Below, piece after piece: positions 43,551 through 52,777 of a DNA stretch of 64,000 bases (its first letter is position 1; every line of letters starts with the position of its first letter). The stretch comes from Flavobacterium urumqiense (GTDB taxonomy: Bacteria; Bacteroidota; Bacteroidia; Flavobacteriales; Flavobacteriaceae). The stretch lies in contig NZ_FNVP01000001.1 in NCBI RefSeq assembly GCF_900108015.1, positions 372,001-436,000 on the forward strand, in the 5' to 3' direction. Below the pieces are notes generated by a model that saw only the letters and a list, made by a program, of their open reading frames with translations, was not told the origin of the DNA and ran no database searches. The translations under genes were made by a program, and so were the position numbers.

Positions 43551-45674
43551 TTAAATTATCATTGTCAATTGAATTCTCTTTCTATCGTCATCAACTTCCG
43601 TTACTTTTACCTGAACATGCTGGTGTAATTTAACCACTTCATTCACATCGCTGACAAAACCCGCTTTAAGTTGGGAAATGTGAACCAAGCCGCTTTCTTT
43701 CACTCCAATATCTACAAAACAACCAAAATTGGTAATGTTATTCACAATTCCAGGCAAAATCATTCCAGTTTTTACGTCTTTAATCGTTTTTACATTTGGG
43801 TCAAATTCAAAAACTTTGGCTGATTTTCTGGGATCTAATCCCGGTTTCTCCAATTCTTTAATGATGTCTTTCAATCCCAGTAAACCAATCTCAGGCGTGA
43901 TGTAATTTTCGGGCTTTATTAAAGTCGTTTTTTCTGTATTGGCAATCAAATCATTGACGGTCAATTTCAAATCTTTGGCCATTTTTTCCACAATACCATA
44001 CGCTTCAGGATGCACGGCTGAATTATCCAAAGGGTTTTTTGCATTCGAAATTCGGATAAAAGCCACACCTTGCTGATATGCTTTTTCACCTAATCTTGGT
44101 ACTTTTTTTAGTTGTTTTCGATCTGTAAAAGGACCATTTTCGGAACGATATTGAACAATATTTTCAGCCAGCTTCTCTCCTATTCCACTCACATAACTCA
44201 ATAAATGTTTACTCGCCGTGTTGATATTTATCCCCACTGAATTCACGCATCGAATCACCGTGTTATCGAGTTCTTCTTTTAACTTATTTTGATCAACGTC
44301 ATGCTGGTATTGGCCTACGCCAATGGCTTTCGGATCAATTTTTACCAATTCGGCCAAGGGATCAGAAAGTCGTCTCCCAATAGAAATCGAGCCACGAACC
44401 GTTACATCATAATTAGGAAATTCCTCCCTTGCAATTTTAGATGCGGAATAAACAGATGCGCCAGCTTCGGAAACAATGAAAACTTGAACCGGTTTATCAA
44501 AAACTATTTTCTTAATAAAGAATTCGGTTTCACGAGAAGCCGTTCCGTTTCCTATAGAAATAGCGTCGATTTTATAGGAATTCACCATCGAACGGATTTT
44601 TTTCATCGCCATGGCTTCCTCTTTTTGAGGTGCATGTGGATAAATCGTTTCATTGTATAATAAATCTCCTTTTTCGTCTAAACAAACAATTTTACAACCG
44701 CTTCTAAATCCAGGGTCAATCGCCAGAATCCGTTTTTCACCCAAAGGCGGTGCTAATAATAACTGCCCCAAATTATTAGCAAAAACCTGAATCGAATTGG
44801 CATCAGCCTTAACCTTTGCTTCCTGCAAAGCTTCATTGGAAATTGCCGGATTCAACAATCGTTTATAACTGTCTTCAATTGCCAACTGTACGTGTGGTGT
44901 AGTTTTATTTTGACCTTTTAAAACTAATGCGTCAATAATATGATAGGCTTCATTAATATCAACTTCTACTTTAAACTTAATAAAACCTCCATTTTCCGCA
45001 CGAAGAATCGCTAATAATCGGTGCGATGGCGCCTTAGTCAACGGTTCTGACCAATCGAAATATTGATTGAATTTCTGCGCGCCTTCATCGTCTTTTTTTG
45101 TTTTTACCACCTTTGTTGTAATGATTGCTTTACGTTCGTACAATCTTCGAAGTTGTTTTCGAACATAAATATTTTCGTTAATCCATTCGGCAATAATATC
45201 GCGCGCACCTTGTAGGGCTGCATCTTCATTGGTTATATTTTTATTCAAATATTTGGTAGAAATAAAATCGACATTATCATTATTTTGCGCCATAATGATT
45301 TTTGCCAATGGTTCTAATCCGTTTTCACGAGCGACATCGGCTTTGGTTTTTTTCTTTTTTTTATAGGGTAAATAAAAATCTTCTAATTCCTGTAAATCGA
45401 AACTGATTTGGATCTTTTTTTCTAATTCCGGGCTAAGAACATTTTGTTCCTGAATAGACTTTAAAATTGCTTCTTTCCTTTTTACAATAACTTCGTAATC
45501 CTTTTGGAATTTGGCAATTTGCTCAATAAAAACTTCATCGAGATTTCCAGTTGTATCTTTTCGATAACGGGAAATAAACGGAATCGTACAATCCTCTTTT
45601 AATAATTGAACCGTATTTTGAATATTAATTGCTTCCGTCGAAACATATTTGGCTATAAATTGTATATTGGTCAT
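43551..45674 (-). CDS. tex: Tex family RNA-binding transcription accessory protein
   Basis: About 707 residues starting MTNIQFIAKYVSTEAINIQN (the ATG nine codons further out is less likely). The parts expected for Tex are present: N-terminal helical region with LPYKKKKKTKADVARENGLEP, the YqgF-like RNase H fold near 320-420 (ILAIDPGFRSGCKIVCLDEKG, then DAISIGNGTASRETEFF), helix-hairpin-helix segments (NSVGININTASKHLLSYVSGIG) and a C-terminal S1 domain (VNNITNFGCFVDIGVKESGLVHIS). Tex binds RNA polymerase or RNA and supports gene expression. Length is normal for the family. Confidence 0.96.
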   Translation of the reverse strand: MTNIQFIAKYVSTEAINIQNTVQLLKEDCTIPFISRYRKDTTGNLDEVFIEQIAKFQKDYEVIVKRKEAILKSIQEQNVLSPELEKKIQISFDLQELEDFYLPYKKKKKTKADVARENGLEPLAKIIMAQNNDNVDFISTKYLNKNITNEDAALQGARDIIAEWINENIYVRKQLRRLYERKAIITTKVVKTKKDDEGAQKFNQYFDWSEPLTKAPSHRLLAILRAENGGFIKFKVEVDINEAYHIIDALVLKGQNKTTPHVQLAIEDSYKRLLNPAISNEALQEAKVKADANSIQVFANNLGQLLLAPPLGEKRILAIDPGFRSGCKIVCLDEKGDLLYNETIYPHAPQKEEAMAMKKIRSMVNSYKIDAISIGNGTASRETEFFIKKIVFDKPVQVFIVSEAGASVYSASKIAREEFPNYDVTVRGSISIGRRLSDPLAELVKIDPKAIGVGQYQHDVDQNKLKEELDNTVIRCVNSVGININTASKHLLSYVSGIGEKLAENIVQYRSENGPFTDRKQLKKVPRLGEKAYQQGVAFIRISNAKNPLDNSAVHPEAYGIVEKMAKDLKLTVNDLIANTEKTTLIKPENYITPEIGLLGLKDIIKELEKPGLDPRKSAKVFEFDPNVKTIKDVKTGMILPGIVNNITNFGCFVDIGVKESGLVHISQLKAGFVSDVNEVVKLHQHVQVKVTEVDDDRKRIQLTMII

Positions 45675-45792
45675 CCTGTAATTAGATAATTTTAAATGCA
45701 TTACTCTGAAAAAGTTTTAATTAGAAAAAATGAAATCGTCTAATTAATTTTTAGCTAAAATAATAGCTTTTAACTTCAAATTTATATCAATT

Positions 45793-46089
45793 ATGACTTT
45801 ATTATATAGTTTTTTGACCTTAAATATTTTAGCTTTTATAATTACCGCTTATGACAAACGATTGGCGATTGTGCAAAAAAAAAGGATCTCTGAAGAAACT
45901 CTTTTAACGTTCGCTGCTGTTGGCGGCACAATTGGTTCGGCATTAGCCATGTATATTTTCCGTCATAAAACTTCTAAAAAATACTATCTCTTTAAGTTTT
46001 ACAGAATTGTATTTATCCAAATATTAATTATTGGATGCCTATTTTATTTTGGCATTTTAAATGAAAATCACATTATAAAATCTAAATAA
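45793..46089 (+). CDS. DUF1294 family membrane protein
   Basis: A 98-residue protein with three membrane segments (about 1-19, 38-54, 73-92) and the conserved middle YDKRLAIVQKKRISEETLL, then GTIGSALAMYIFRHKTSKKYYLFKF, matching the DUF1294 (YsdA-like) pattern in which R-x-H-K-T is typical. Function unknown. Its end overlaps the convergent ATPase gene by 22 nt. Confidence 0.88.
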   Translation: MTLLYSFLTLNILAFIITAYDKRLAIVQKKRISEETLLTFAAVGGTIGSALAMYIFRHKTSKKYYLFKFYRIVFIQILIIGCLFYFGILNENHIIKSK

Positions 46090-47210
46090 TTACTTTTATT
46101 AATTACTTCAAAAGTAGCTTCTGGATATGCTTTTGCAAAAGCTGTTGGAATTTTTGTGTTTTTATATTCATTCCATTTAAACTCAAAACCAGCCAAAACA
46201 GTAGCTTTTTCTTCTAACCAATCTAATTCTTGCTGATCGTAAGTACGCCAGAAATAATTATTTGTTTTCGTTTTGTGATAATTTTGCTTTTTTATCCTCT
46301 CTGAAGCGAGATAATTTTCCCATAAATCTCCAACGTCATTTCTTGAATCCAATCGATTAAAATTATTGATAATTCCATTCCTGATTCCATTGTCATAAAA
46401 ATACCAACGGCTGGATTTCACAATTTCCTTTCGAAGATTGCGACTGAATCCTTCTACTTTAAAGACAATAAACACTTTAGAAAGCAAATCTAAATAATTA
46501 GCAACGGTATTTTTAGACATTTGCAACTGATTTGCCAATTCTTGCAACGATACTTCTTTTCCTAATTGATACGCTATCAAACGAAGTAAATCATAAATTT
46601 TATCGGCATGTTTTATTCCTTCAAAAACTAAAATATCTTTGAGTAAATAGGAATTAATGATTTCAAATAAATAGTCTTTTTTATCTTCCCAGTCTGGATA
46701 TTGAACTAGCTCCGGATAACCGCCAAACAACAATCGTTGTTCTAAATTTTCTACAGTTTGTTTGTAATTTTCTTGTACCGAAAATTCTATTTGTGCTAAT
46801 GGAAAAAGGTATAAAGTGTTTTTTCGTCCTACTAACGGTTCGCCAAGATGATTATTTAAATCAAATACGGAGGAGCCTGTCGCAATTATTTTGATTCCCT
46901 CAATAGAATCTACAATTAGTTTTAAAATCAAACCAATATCAGGAATAGTTTGGGCTTCATCTATAACTAGTAAATCAATATTGAGTAATAATCGCTTGTA
47001 ATTAGCTACGGAACGATCTTTGAGCAAATTAGCGTCATTGATATCTTCTCCGTTCAGTTGCAAATAACTTCCGGTAGGAATAGTTTGAAGGTAATTTTTT
47101 ATTAGTTCAGTTTTCCCAACACGACGAGCGCCCAGTAAAATCAAAACTTTGTTTGGTAGTACTTTTTTACCAAAATCTTGAAATAGTGCTCTTTTTAAAT
47201 AATTTTCCAT
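46068..47210 (-). CDS. AAA_14/DUF4143 ATPase
   Basis: A 380-residue ATPase: Walker A LLGARRVGKTELIK (about 26-39), Walker B LLVIDEAQTI, then IIATGSSVFDLN (sensor) and a C-terminal DUF4143 domain with a winged-helix-like segment VSLQELANQLQMSKNTVANYLDLL and KSSRWYFYDNGIRNGIINNF followed by a nuclease-like WENYLASERIKK....DQQELDWLEE region. These proteins are common, with unknown function and occasional links to mobile DNA. A double palindromic array lies directly upstream. Confidence 0.93.
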   Translation of the reverse strand: MENYLKRALFQDFGKKVLPNKVLILLGARRVGKTELIKNYLQTIPTGSYLQLNGEDINDANLLKDRSVANYKRLLLNIDLLVIDEAQTIPDIGLILKLIVDSIEGIKIIATGSSVFDLNNHLGEPLVGRKNTLYLFPLAQIEFSVQENYKQTVENLEQRLLFGGYPELVQYPDWEDKKDYLFEIINSYLLKDILVFEGIKHADKIYDLLRLIAYQLGKEVSLQELANQLQMSKNTVANYLDLLSKVFIVFKVEGFSRNLRKEIVKSSRWYFYDNGIRNGIINNFNRLDSRNDVGDLWENYLASERIKKQNYHKTKTNNYFWRTYDQQELDWLEEKATVLAGFEFKWNEYKNTKIPTAFAKAYPEATFEVINKSNYLDFIM

Positions 47211-47234
47211 TCTATTTAATTTAAAAATCTAAAC

Positions 47235-47242
47235 CAAATATA
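47235..47242 (-). promoter_or_regulatory. promoter -7 element of the AAA/DUF4143 ATPase
   Basis: Minus-strand TATATTTG, consensus TAnnTTTG, ending 24 nt before the ATG. A TTG within the second palindrome half (CATTGAC) is about 21 nt further upstream and can act as -33, so the palindrome would overlap the promoter. Confidence 0.6.
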
Positions 47243-47256
47243 ATCAAAAAATAGTA

Positions 47257-47330
47257 ATTCAGTCAATGCACTGACTGAATTTACATTAATTCAGTCAGTG
47301 CATTGACTGAATAAATGTAAATTCAGTCAA
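47257..47330. promoter_or_regulatory. paired palindromic operator-like array upstream of the ATPase
   Basis: Two 24-bp near-palindromes, 47257-47280 and 47289-47312, are exact reverse complements of each other; each has arms ATTCAGTCA/TGACTGAAT. An 8-bp spacer (TTACATTA) separates them, a mirrored spacer AAATGTAA (47313-47320) follows, then a third half-site ATTCAGTCAA (47321-47330). It overlaps the likely -33 region of the ATPase promoter. It looks like a binding site for a dimeric regulator. Confidence 0.8.
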
Positions 47331-47340
47331 TAAAAAATTT

Positions 47341-47769
47341 CTAACAAGAAATTTTATCCACTCTTGTTTGATGTCTTCCACCTTCAAATTCAGTATTTAA
47401 AAAAGCATCTACCATTTCTACTGCTTGCGGTATAGAAGTAAAACGAGCTGGAATACTGATTATATTAGCATTATTGTGTTGGCGAGCCAAAGTTGCTATT
47501 TCTTTGATCCAGCACAAAGCGGCACGAACTTTCTCGTGTTTGTTGGCTGCCATAGCGATTCCGTTTCCGCTTCCGCAAATAATGATTCCAAAATTAGCTT
47601 TTGCTTCCGATATGTCATTTGCAACAGCATGCGCAAAATCAGGATAATCTACACTATCTACAGAATCGGTTCCGTGATTAGTTACTTCATGTCCTTTTGC
47701 TTTAAGCATTTCAACAATTGCTTTTTTGTATTCTGGACCAGCGTGATCGTTTCCTATGGAGATTTTCAT
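47341..47769 (-). CDS. rpiB: ribose 5-phosphate isomerase B
   Basis: A 142-residue RpiB/LacA-type enzyme that interconverts ribose 5-phosphate and ribulose 5-phosphate in the pentose phosphate pathway. Key parts: SIGNDHAGPEYKKAIVEML at the N-terminus (conserved Asp-His), the catalytic cysteine region FGIIICGSGNGIAMAANK (about 62-79) and RAALCWIKEIATLARQHNN. Length is typical. Convergent spacing to the ATPase gene is about 130 nt and filled by the palindromic array. Confidence 0.96.
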   Translation of the reverse strand: MKISIGNDHAGPEYKKAIVEMLKAKGHEVTNHGTDSVDSVDYPDFAHAVANDISEAKANFGIIICGSGNGIAMAANKHEKVRAALCWIKEIATLARQHNNANIISIPARFTSIPQAVEMVDAFLNTEFEGGRHQTRVDKISC

Positions 47770-48522
47770 TTGTAAAAGAGTTAAGTTGTGTGCTACAAAT
47801 TTAAATAAAGAAATTTAGTTTTGTTGAATTTAATTCTCGCTTTCTTTAATAGCGTAATTTGATCTAAACTAGTCCTTAAAATTAAAGTGTGCTTTAGATT
47901 CTATAACTATCAGATTGCTATTAGATTAGGCTTTATTAACAATTCTATTAAATCTACAAATGACTGTAAATCAATGTAGATTATATAATAAAATTGTTAA
48001 TTTTTTACATTGTTAATAGCAAAACTTAATCACTTGATATTCAGTTAACTTTAAATTAACATACATTGTTTATAACTTTAGATAGAATATTAGAAGTTTT
48101 TTTGGGTTGTAACCAAAAAATAAGTAATCCAAAACCCACATTAGAAATCCAAATTTTGTTTGGTGAATTTTTAGAATAGTTATCATTATAAAAAAGTACT
48201 TTATTAACAAAAAATTTAAAAATACTTATTTACAAAAACGATTCATTTTACATTATTAACCATTGTTAATTAAAATTTAAAAACACTTTAAAACTAAACC
48301 TTTATCATAAAATAAGTATGTTGATAACTCTATATAACATCCTAAAACTTCATTTCAATACATTTTAAAATAAATTTATTGCCATTATTAACAAGCTATA
48401 ATAACAACCAAAAAATAATTTAAATTTAATTTTTCTTTTTGTTTATATTAATATATGTTGATAACATTTAACTTTTAAAAAATTTAAAATCATGTTTTAG
48501 AAATGTAAACGCTATGAATTAA
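47770..48522. other. A+T-rich non-coding region, candidate replication origin
   Basis: This 750-bp stretch has no ORF of note. It carries repeated DnaA-box-like words: TTATTAACA on the plus strand at 47933-47941, 48201-48209 and 48385-48393, and TTATCAACA on the minus strand at 48319-48327 and 48456-48464, both inside TATGTTGATAAC. Further near matches (48011-48019, 48253-48261) add to the cluster. Genes on the left run mostly leftward and on the right mostly rightward. A bacterial origin is the best explanation I can offer; dnaA itself is not in the window. Confidence 0.5.
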
Positions 48523-48756
48523 TTAAACAATTCTAAGATTGTTATTCAGATTGTCTAAAATATCTTGAACCGCTTGAAAATCGTTTGGATGTACTTTTAG
48601 TTTAATCCCGCCTAAAGCTGCAGAATAAAAAGGAGCAACCGCTAATGTAGTTTCATTTTCAAAAAAATAATGAATTCCCTCCTGATCTAAAATATGTTTT
48701 AGAATAACAATTTCATGTGAGTAATTGAAAATAGCAATGGTTTGAAAGTCTTCCAT
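48523..48756 (-). CDS. DUF2007 family small protein
   Basis: A 77-residue protein when started at MEDFQTIAIFNYSHEIVILK (48756); the upstream part of the frame overlaps the rnr leader and looks non-coding. It has the DUF2007 pattern (AIFNYSHEIVILKHILDQEGIHYFFENE, then KVHPNDFQAVQDILD), a ferredoxin-like beta-alpha-beta fold called putative signal-transducing. Function unknown. It sits between the candidate origin and rnr, divergent from rnr. Confidence 0.85.
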   Translation of the reverse strand: MEDFQTIAIFNYSHEIVILKHILDQEGIHYFFENETTLAVAPFYSAALGGIKLKVHPNDFQAVQDILDNLNNNLRIV

Positions 48757-48875
48757 TTTAATTGTTTTTATAAAGATACAACTATTCTGTAAAGTTATAT
48801 TTTCTTTAAATCTGTTAACCATTTATTGATAACCATTAACTATTTCGTAATTTTATAGCTTATAAGAAAAGATCT

Positions 48876-51068
48876 ATGAGCAAAAGATTAAGAAAGCCGA
48901 TAAAAAAAGAGAAAGATTTCTCTGATAAAATATTAAAAATATTATCGCAAAGTGCTAATAAAGCATTCAATTACAAACAAATAGGAGCAAAGCTAGAACT
49001 CGATGATACCCAAAGCAGAAATCAAATTATTAAAGATTTGAAAATTCTCGCTTCCCAAGATAAAATTATCGAATCAGAACCCGGAAAATATTTAGTTAAA
49101 GCAGTAAGTAAAGATTATTACGAAGGTAAAATTGATATGACTGGTCGTAAGACAGCTTATTTCGTTTGTTCTGAACTGGAAGAAGATGTTTTTATTCCAA
49201 CAAATAATTTGAATCACGCTTTAGATAAAGACATTGTAAAAGTATATGTTTACAACAAAAGAAAAGGTAAAAAACCAGAAGGTGAGGTAATTGAAGTAAT
49301 TGAAAGAAATAAAACCGACTTTGTTGGTGTAATTGACATTCAAGCTAATTTTGCTTTTGTTTCTACAGCCAATCCAAAAATGTATACTGATATTTTTATT
49401 CCAAAAGATAAAATAGGCGAGGCGGAGCAAGGAGATGTGGTTTTGGTTCATATCGAAGATTGGCCAGCCAGAGCCGATAGTCCTTTTGGTTCTGTAATAA
49501 AAGTATTAGGGAAACCAGGAGAACACGATACCGAAATTCATGCCATTCTTGCGGAATACGGATTACCATCAGAATTTCCTATAGAAGTAGAAACATTTGC
49601 ACAAAAAATAGATACTTCGATAGAAGCAAGTGAAATTGCGAAACGTCGTGACATGCGTGATACATTGACTTTTACGATAGATCCAAAAGATGCTAAAGAT
49701 TTTGATGATGCTTTATCATTCAAAAAATTAGAAAATGGTAATTACGAAATTGGAATTCACATTGCTGATGTTTCCCATTATCTTCAGGAAGGAACAATCC
49801 TTGATGATGAAGCGTATCAAAGAGCCACTTCTGTTTATTTAGTGGATAGAGTAGTACCCATGTTACCAGAAGTGTTGTCAAATTTTGCTTGTTCGTTACG
49901 TCCAAATGAAGAAAAATATACATTCTCTGCTATTTTCGAAATAACGGAAACCACGCAAGTAGTCAATCAATGGTTTGGTAGAACTGTAATTTATTCGGAT
50001 CAAAGGTTCTCTTACGAAGAGGCACAGTACATCATAGAGACGAAAGACGATGTTATACCATCAGCAATTTCTATAACTGGAAGTTCGTCTAAAGTTTCGA
50101 AAGAAATCGTTGCTGCAACGCTAAAAATGGATGAATTAGCTAAAATTTTTAGAAAAAGAAGAATGGCTGATGGCGCTATTTCTTTTGATAAAGTGGAAGT
50201 AAAATTCAATTTAGATGCTGATGGAGAACCGCAAGGTGTTTATTTTAAAGTATCAAAAGATGCCAATCATCTGATTGAAGAATTTATGCTTTTGGCAAAC
50301 AGAAAAGTTGCAGAATTCATTGGAAAACAAAAGAAAACCTTTATTTACAGGATTCATGATGAGCCAAATGAAGATAAATTAATTGCCATGCAAACTTTAA
50401 TTGCAAAGTTTGGTTACAAAATTGATTTTAGAAACAAAGGTGATATTTCAAAATCATTAAATGCTTTAATGGAAGAAGTGAACGGTAAAAAAGAACAAAA
50501 TTTAATTGATACTCTTGCGATTAGAAGTATGAGTAAAGCCAAATATTCTACCGATAACATTGGGCATTACGGTTTAGCTTTTGAATATTATTCTCATTTT
50601 ACATCACCAATTCGTCGTTATCCCGATGTAATGGTGCATCGATTATTGCAGCATTACCTGGACGGCGGAAAATCAGTAGATGAAGAAACGTATGAAACAA
50701 AATGTGTTCATTCTTCCACGATGGAAGGTTTAGCAACAAATGCGGAACGAGATTCTATAAAATACATGCAGGTAAAGTACATGCAAGATCATCAGGATCA
50801 GGAGTTTTTGGGTGTAATTTCCGGTGTTACAGAGTGGGGAATTTATGTTGAAATTATCGAAAATAAATGTGAAGGAATGTGTAGAATCCGAGATATAAAA
50901 GACGATTATTACACCTTTGACGAAAAACAATATGCATTAACTGGCGCAACTTCTGGAAAATTATTACAATTGGGAGATGAAATTTACGTTAAAGTAAAAA
51001 ACGCCGATTTAGTTAAAAAACAGCTGGATTTTAATTTTTTAAGAAGAATTGAAGAACCAATAAAATAA
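48876..51068 (+). CDS. rnr: ribonuclease R
   Basis: A 730-residue 3'-5' exoribonuclease that degrades structured RNA. The order is: N-terminal helix-turn-helix region (FNYKQIGAKLELDDTQSRNQ, about 33-52), cold-shock-like domains (about 75-230), the RNB catalytic domain with TIDPKDAKDFDDALSF (about 268-283; catalytic aspartates) and SPIRRYPDVMVHRLLQHYL, and a C-terminal S1 domain starting FLGVISGVTEWGIYVEIIEN (about 645). Length is normal. It is followed 4 nt later by the GIN-domain gene. Confidence 0.98.
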   Translation: MSKRLRKPIKKEKDFSDKILKILSQSANKAFNYKQIGAKLELDDTQSRNQIIKDLKILASQDKIIESEPGKYLVKAVSKDYYEGKIDMTGRKTAYFVCSELEEDVFIPTNNLNHALDKDIVKVYVYNKRKGKKPEGEVIEVIERNKTDFVGVIDIQANFAFVSTANPKMYTDIFIPKDKIGEAEQGDVVLVHIEDWPARADSPFGSVIKVLGKPGEHDTEIHAILAEYGLPSEFPIEVETFAQKIDTSIEASEIAKRRDMRDTLTFTIDPKDAKDFDDALSFKKLENGNYEIGIHIADVSHYLQEGTILDDEAYQRATSVYLVDRVVPMLPEVLSNFACSLRPNEEKYTFSAIFEITETTQVVNQWFGRTVIYSDQRFSYEEAQYIIETKDDVIPSAISITGSSSKVSKEIVAATLKMDELAKIFRKRRMADGAISFDKVEVKFNLDADGEPQGVYFKVSKDANHLIEEFMLLANRKVAEFIGKQKKTFIYRIHDEPNEDKLIAMQTLIAKFGYKIDFRNKGDISKSLNALMEEVNGKKEQNLIDTLAIRSMSKAKYSTDNIGHYGLAFEYYSHFTSPIRRYPDVMVHRLLQHYLDGGKSVDEETYETKCVHSSTMEGLATNAERDSIKYMQVKYMQDHQDQEFLGVISGVTEWGIYVEIIENKCEGMCRIRDIKDDYYTFDEKQYALTGATSGKLLQLGDEIYVKVKNADLVKKQLDFNFLRRIEEPIK

Positions 51069-51072
51069 AAAA

Positions 51073-51738
51073 ATGAAAAAATTAGTCATTATTGCAGTTG
51101 TATTATTAAGCCAATTAACAAATGCTCAGGTAACTAGAAACTTAGGAGATTTTGATGACGTCAGAGTATTTGACAAAATCAATTTAAAACTGATTCCTGC
51201 TTCAGAAAATAAAACAATCATTACAGGAAATAGAGCGAATGAAGTAGAAGTGGTGAATAAAAACGGTATTTTAAAAATTAGAATGCCTTTTCCACAATTA
51301 TTATCCGGTGATGATATCATAGTGAAATTATATTTTAAAAAGATTGAGGGTATTAGCGCAAGTGAAGGAAGTTATGTTTCAAGTGAAACTGATTTTAAAC
51401 AAACAATATTAAATTTGAATGCAAAATCAGGTGCGGAGATTAACATAAACATAAATGTTGAAAAAGTGAATGTAAAAGCAAATGCAGGAGGAATAATTGA
51501 ATTATCAGGAACAGCATTAAATCAAGATGTTGTTATTACTTCAGGAGGAATTCTAAAAGCAAAGGATTTACATACTACACAAACATCAATAAGCGTTTCT
51601 GCAGGAGGAAAAGCGGATATCTATGCTACAGCATTGGTAGATGTAAAAGTGAAAGCCGGAGGAGCTGTTTATATTTACGGAAAACCTAAGCAAATTAATA
51701 AAGAAGTTTTCATTGGTGGAACTATCATCGAAAAATAA
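51073..51738 (+). CDS. exported head-GIN (DUF2807) domain protein
   Basis: A 221-residue protein with signal peptide (KKLVIIAVVLLSQLTNAQ). The mature sequence is a repeating beta-solenoid with many Gly/Ala and Ile/Val residues, as in SGAEININVEKVNVKANAGG and ITSGGILKAKDLHTTQTSIS, typical of DUF2807 head-GIN proteins in Bacteroidota. Function unknown; exported or surface-located. Starts 4 nt after rnr, so it may be co-transcribed. Confidence 0.9.
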   Translation: MKKLVIIAVVLLSQLTNAQVTRNLGDFDDVRVFDKINLKLIPASENKTIITGNRANEVEVVNKNGILKIRMPFPQLLSGDDIIVKLYFKKIEGISASEGSYVSSETDFKQTILNLNAKSGAEINININVEKVNVKANAGGIIELSGTALNQDVVITSGGILKAKDLHTTQTSISVSAGGKADIYATALVDVKVKAGGAVYIYGKPKQINKEVFIGGTIIEK

Positions 51739-51775
51739 TAGTTTTGTAATTCTATTTGATAAATTTTAAATTTTA

Positions 51776-52453
51776 ATGATAAACGATATTTTATCCGGTA
51801 TTCCATGGGGAATTTTTTTAAGTTTTATGATAGGTCCTGTTTTTTTTATTTTATTGGAAACAAGCATTGTAAAAGGATTTAGAGCGGCATTAGTATTTGA
51901 TTTAGGTGTAATATTAGGTGATATTGTTTTTATAGGAATTGCTTATTTAGGCAGCTATAGACTAATTCAAAGTTTAAAAGATAAACCGGCCCTCTTTATT
52001 TTTGGTGGAATATTGATGTTAGTTTATGGTATTATTTCTTTTATGCAATTAAAAAAAGAAGAAAAGGTAAATACTGATATAATTGACCGGGAGATTATTA
52101 AGAAGAATTACGGAAGTCTGTTTATAAAAGGTTTTTTTTTAAATATCATCAACATTGGTGTTCTTGGTTTTTGGCTGGCAATTATCATTTCTGTTGGACC
52201 AAAACTGGAAATGCAGACTTCCAGAATGATCACTTTTTTTGCAACGGTAATTTTATCTTATTTATTTATAGATTGTATTAAAATTCTATTAGCCAAACAG
52301 TTAAAAAATAAATTGACACCCAATAATATTCTTAAAATCAAAAAAGGGATTAGTATTGTTCTAATGATTTTTGGTGTTGTTTTAATCACTCAAGGTTGGT
52401 TTCCTAAGGAAAAACAAATGGTAAAAAATGCTTTTGAGAAGATTGAAAAATAA
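51776..52453 (+). CDS. LysE family amino-acid exporter
   Basis: A 225-residue protein with six membrane helices. The opening IPWGIFLSFMIGPVFFILLETSIVKGFRAAL carries the G-P-x-F and following helix of LysE/RhtB exporters, and VFDLGVILGDIVFIGIAYLG follows. These export amino acids or small metabolites. Substrate unknown. It is followed by a strong terminator. Confidence 0.93.
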   Translation: MINDILSGIPWGIFLSFMIGPVFFILLETSIVKGFRAALVFDLGVILGDIVFIGIAYLGSYRLIQSLKDKPALFIFGGILMLVYGIISFMQLKKEEKVNTDIIDREIIKKNYGSLFIKGFFLNIINIGVLGFWLAIIISVGPKLEMQTSRMITFFATVILSYLFIDCIKILLAKQLKNKLTPNNILKIKKGISIVLMIFGVVLITQGWFPKEKQMVKNAFEKIEK

Positions 52454-52480
52454 GTAAAGAAGCTTTTATTTCAAAAATTG

Positions 52481-52526
52481 AAAAGCCTAAATCAGATAGA
52501 AATATTCAGATTTAGGCTTTTTTTTA
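52481..52526 (+). terminator. terminator after the LysE-type gene
   Basis: A 13-bp perfect stem AAAAGCCTAAATC (52481-52493) / GATTTAGGCTTTT (52509-52521), with a 15-nt loop, then a T-run. Confidence 0.9.
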
Positions 52527-52631
52527 TCTTGTAAATTATCATTTGCGACTAAGTAGAAAAACTAATCTTTAAAAGAAATTGCTCCTTCGGCCGAATGACA
52601 AAAAATGATAGTTTCTTAAATGAAATTATAC

Positions 52632-52666
52632 GCCTTATATGGTTTGAAATTCTAAACATATAAGGC
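52632..52666. repeat. orphan 10-bp hairpin
   Basis: GCCTTATATG (52632-52641) and CATATAAGGC (52657-52666) form a perfect 10-bp stem with a 15-nt loop in an otherwise gene-free stretch 52527-52740. It has no T-run; role unknown. Confidence 0.45.
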
Positions 52667-52777
52667 ATATAAGTTTTAAAAAAGCACTGTAATAAATTTT
52701 ATTTCTGATTGATATTTTCTTTATTTTTTAAGAAAAAGTTAAGCAAAAAAAAGAGATACAGGAATGTATCTCTTTTA

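Noticed and set aside
44289..44660. 123-codon plus-strand ORF opposite tex
   Set aside because: It is antisense to the conserved YqgF and HhH part of Tex and has no family features.
47257..47330. Inverted repeats as insertion-sequence ends
   Set aside because: The palindromes lie back to back with 8-bp spacers and no transposase or internal sequence between them.
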